Shown: one piece after another, positions 5,675-7,124 of the stretch
Layout: the number at the start of each line of letters is the position of its first letter
Numbering within the stretch: the first letter of the stretch is position 1
Assembly (NCBI GenBank): GCA_028717525.1
Contig: JAQUNT010000108.1
Coordinates: 1-7,124 of the forward strand
Reading direction: 5' to 3'
From: Elusimicrobiota bacterium
GTDB taxonomy: Bacteria; Elusimicrobiota; Elusimicrobia; UBA1565; UBA9628
Length of the DNA stretch: 7,124 bases
Position numbers and translations under genes: made by a program
Notes under the pieces: generated by a model
Told to the model about the DNA's origin: nothing
What the model saw: the letters and a program-made list of their open reading frames with translations, nothing else
Databases searched by the model: none

Positions 5675-7124
5675 CGGTCCACCTCCTCGGCGGCGTTGAC
5701 CACCGCGCGCAGCGACTCCTCGACCGCGGCCCCCAGCTCCAGGCGCAGGATGCGCCGCCCGCCCTGCAGCAGGGCGGCGAAATCGCCGCGGGCCTGGGCC
5801 CGGCGCAGGGTGCCGAAGCTGAAGCCCCGCTCCGGCACGTGCAGGGACGCCGCGTCCGGCGCCACCAGCTCCAGGAAGACCCCGTTGGCCGCGCCTCCCT
5901 TATAGAGCTCTCCGGTGGAGTGCAGGTAGCGGGGGCCGTACTGCACGACGGCCGGCGCCCTGGAGATCCGGCGCAGCTGCCGCTGGAGGGCCTCCAGCTG
6001 CAGCCGGACGCCTTCTTCCGGGTGCACGTAGGCGAGCACCGCCGCGTAGTCCGCGGGGCCGAGCCGCGCCAGGTGCGCGGCCAGGACGCGGCGCAGGGGT
6101 AGGTCCAGGCCTCGGTGGGCCTCCAGGGAGGCCAGCAGCTGCCGGTCCGCGAAGGCGGCCAAGCCTCCGGCGCGCAGGTCCGCAGTCTCCTTGGGCAGCG
6201 CCCCCCCCTCCAGGCCGCCGAGCAGGCGCTGGGTCCGCTCCTGGGCGCTCCGGGCTTCGGGCTGGTCGAAAGGGTCCACCCCCAGCAGGAAGCCCGCCGC
6301 GGCCGCGGCCGCCTCCCAAAGGAAGAACTGGGCCCCCAGTTCGTAGCGGTCGGCCAGTCCGAAGCGCAGGACCGGGTGGCCGGCCCGCTCCAGCTCTTCC
6401 AGCCGCTCCTCCGCGCCGTTCTCGGGCTGCCCGCGCAGGGCCCAGCGGGCGAAGACGCGGTCGTCCCCGTAGGACTCCGGCGCGCCCAGGGGCTCGCCGT
6501 GCACCGGCAGGATGCCGCGGCCCTCCTTGCCCAAGGATCCGGCGACGAGTTGCTCGACCCAGAGCCCGAAGGGCTCCAGGGCCGGAGGCAAGGACAGGGT
6601 CAGCTTGTCGCGGCCCGCCCGGGCGCGCAGCCCCAGGGCCGCGCCCAGGCGCAGTCCAGGGTTGTCCTGGGCCCCGGCTCTGCAGGCGCAGGCCATGGCG
6701 CGCGCGGCGTTGAGCAGCCGGCCGGAGTCGAGGCCCGCGACCGCGGCCGGGACCAGGCCGGAAAGCGACAGGGCCGAGAACCGGCCGCCCGCGTCCGAGG
6801 GATTGAGGAAGACCTTCCGGAAGCCGCGGCGGATCCCCGCCTGCTCCAGCGCGGTGCCGGGCTCTGTGATGGCCGCGAATTGCCGTCCGGCCCTGGCGCC
6901 GGAGCGGCGGCAGACCTTGTCGAAGAAGTAGTCCATCAGGCAGAGGGGCTCCACGGTCCCGCCGGATTCGCCCGATACCAAGAAGAGGGTGCGCGCCAGG
7001 TCCAAGCGGGCTTCCAGTGCGGCGATGGCGGCCGGGTCGATCGAATCGAGGACCTCGAGCGCCGGGGCTCCGGGAGCGGGCGCGAAGACCCAACGGAAGA
7101 CCGCGCAGGCGAGGCTCGCGCCCC
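5662..7124 (-). CDS. pgi: Glucose-6-phosphate isomerase, transaldolase-fusion (Tal-Pgi) type, 5' end beyond window
   Basis: The frame stays open to the right edge; 486 residues are visible. It interconverts glucose 6-phosphate and fructose 6-phosphate in the cytosol. Landmarks in fragment numbering: GASL (the GxGGSSL loop, cut by the edge), VLDSIDPAA (24-32), the SIS phosphate loop LVSGESGGTVE (48-58), FRKVFLNPSDAGGRFSALS (101-119) with the conserved GGR, ADRYELGAQFFLWE (257-270), GVDPFDQPEARSAQERT (281-297), and the active-site tail QYGPRYLHSTGELYKGG (394-410). The FRKVFLNPSDxGGRxSALS and FGTLRRAQARGD blocks are characteristic of the isomerase half of Tal-Pgi proteins, so a transaldolase domain may lie upstream; a stand-alone isomerase is also possible. 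The phosphate loop is unusual: SSKSGTT is expected. The TTG at 7003-7005 is not a start, because conserved sequence precedes it. Confidence 0.93.
   Translation of the reverse strand, partial: GASLACAVFRWVFAPAPGAPALEVLDSIDPAAIAALEARLDLARTLFLVSGESGGTVEPLCLMDYFFDKVCRRSGARAGRQFAAITEPGTALEQAGIRRGFRKVFLNPSDAGGRFSALSLSGLVPAAVAGLDSGRLLNAARAMACACRAGAQDNPGLRLGAALGLRARAGRDKLTLSLPPALEPFGLWVEQLVAGSLGKEGRGILPVHGEPLGAPESYGDDRVFARWALRGQPENGAEERLEELERAGHPVLRFGLADRYELGAQFFLWEAAAAAAGFLLGVDPFDQPEARSAQERTQRLLGGLEGGALPKETADLRAGGLAAFADRQLLASLEAHRGLDLPLRRVLAAHLARLGPADYAAVLAYVHPEEGVRLQLEALQRQLRRISRAPAVVQYGPRYLHSTGELYKGGAANGVFLELVAPDAASLHVPERGFSFGTLRRAQARGDFAALLQGGRRILRLELGAAVEESLRAVVNAAEEVDRCPA
5682..5687 (-). promoter_or_regulatory. 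Shine-Dalgarno of kdsC inside the isomerase gene
   Basis: AGGAGG lies 7 bases before the kdsC ATG and encodes part of the Glu-Glu-Val near the end of the upstream protein. Ribosomes ending at the TGA at 5662-5664 would terminate just past the new start, a layout typical of coupled re-initiation. Confidence 0.8.

Noticed and set aside
6197..6210. Run of C near 6200 as a possible frameshift in the isomerase
   Set aside because: The reading frame is coherent on both sides, with conserved blocks before and after, so no frameshift is needed.
5662..7005. Starting the isomerase at the TTG at 7005
   Set aside because: Conserved isomerase sequence (VLDSIDPAA and the GASL loop) continues upstream in frame to the window edge, so the true start lies outside.
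5900..7093. Minus-strand 397-codon open frame overlapping the isomerase
   Set aside because: It is Pro/Gly/Arg-rich shifted frame; the isomerase motifs are all in the neighbouring frame.
1..7124. CRISPR, tRNA, rRNA, insertion sequence, phage or defence genes
   Set aside because: No spaced short repeats, no cloverleaf-like segments, no terminal inverted repeats with transposase, and no nuclease, helicase or toxin motifs were seen on either strand.

Overview
The window is a GC-rich bacterial segment in which everything supportable reads on the minus strand. From high to low coordinates (the direction of transcription) the order is: (1) the C-terminal 486 residues of a glucose-6-phosphate isomerase of the type found in transaldolase/isomerase fusions, with its 5' end beyond the right edge; (2) a KdsC-family HAD phosphatase, whose start codon lies inside the end of the isomerase gene; (3) a small membrane-anchored protein with an Ala/Pro stalk and a carbohydrate-binding-like (AMPK-beta/CBM48 type) immunoglobulin-fold domain; (4) after a 105-bp AT-richer gap, a very large exported protein of at least 1438 residues. 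The large protein is built from 14 kelch-type repeats, a long beta-rich insertion, an E-set domain and fibronectin type III-like modules that continue past the left edge.

Genes 1 to 3 look like one operon: 1 and 2 overlap by 13 bp, and 2 and 3 are 44 bp apart, each with a strong AGGAGG ribosome-binding site. Gene 4 may have its own promoter in the gap. The theme is sugar phosphate and cell-envelope metabolism. The isomerase feeds hexose phosphates, and KdsC makes Kdo for lipopolysaccharide, which implies a Gram-negative (diderm) host. The other two proteins are exported or membrane-anchored and carry folds associated with surface carbohydrates.

Taxonomy is inference only. The high GC, the transaldolase-fusion type of isomerase, and the giant kelch plus FN3 secreted protein whose FN3 segments have a 'TLPNEP...GNP' style fit what I recall of Elusimicrobiota; other diderm high-GC lineages such as Myxococcota or other former Deltaproteobacteria are possible.

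The largest gene is easy to miss because its frame runs from its ATG at 4316 off the left edge without a stop. Long open frames on the plus strand across it are antisense artefacts. No RNA genes, CRISPR arrays, insertion sequences or phage genes were seen. I found no clear evidence of a new defence or mobile system. The most unusual object is the large propeller protein, with its apparent 2 x 7 repeat layout, EF-hand-like loop and unrecognised insertion.
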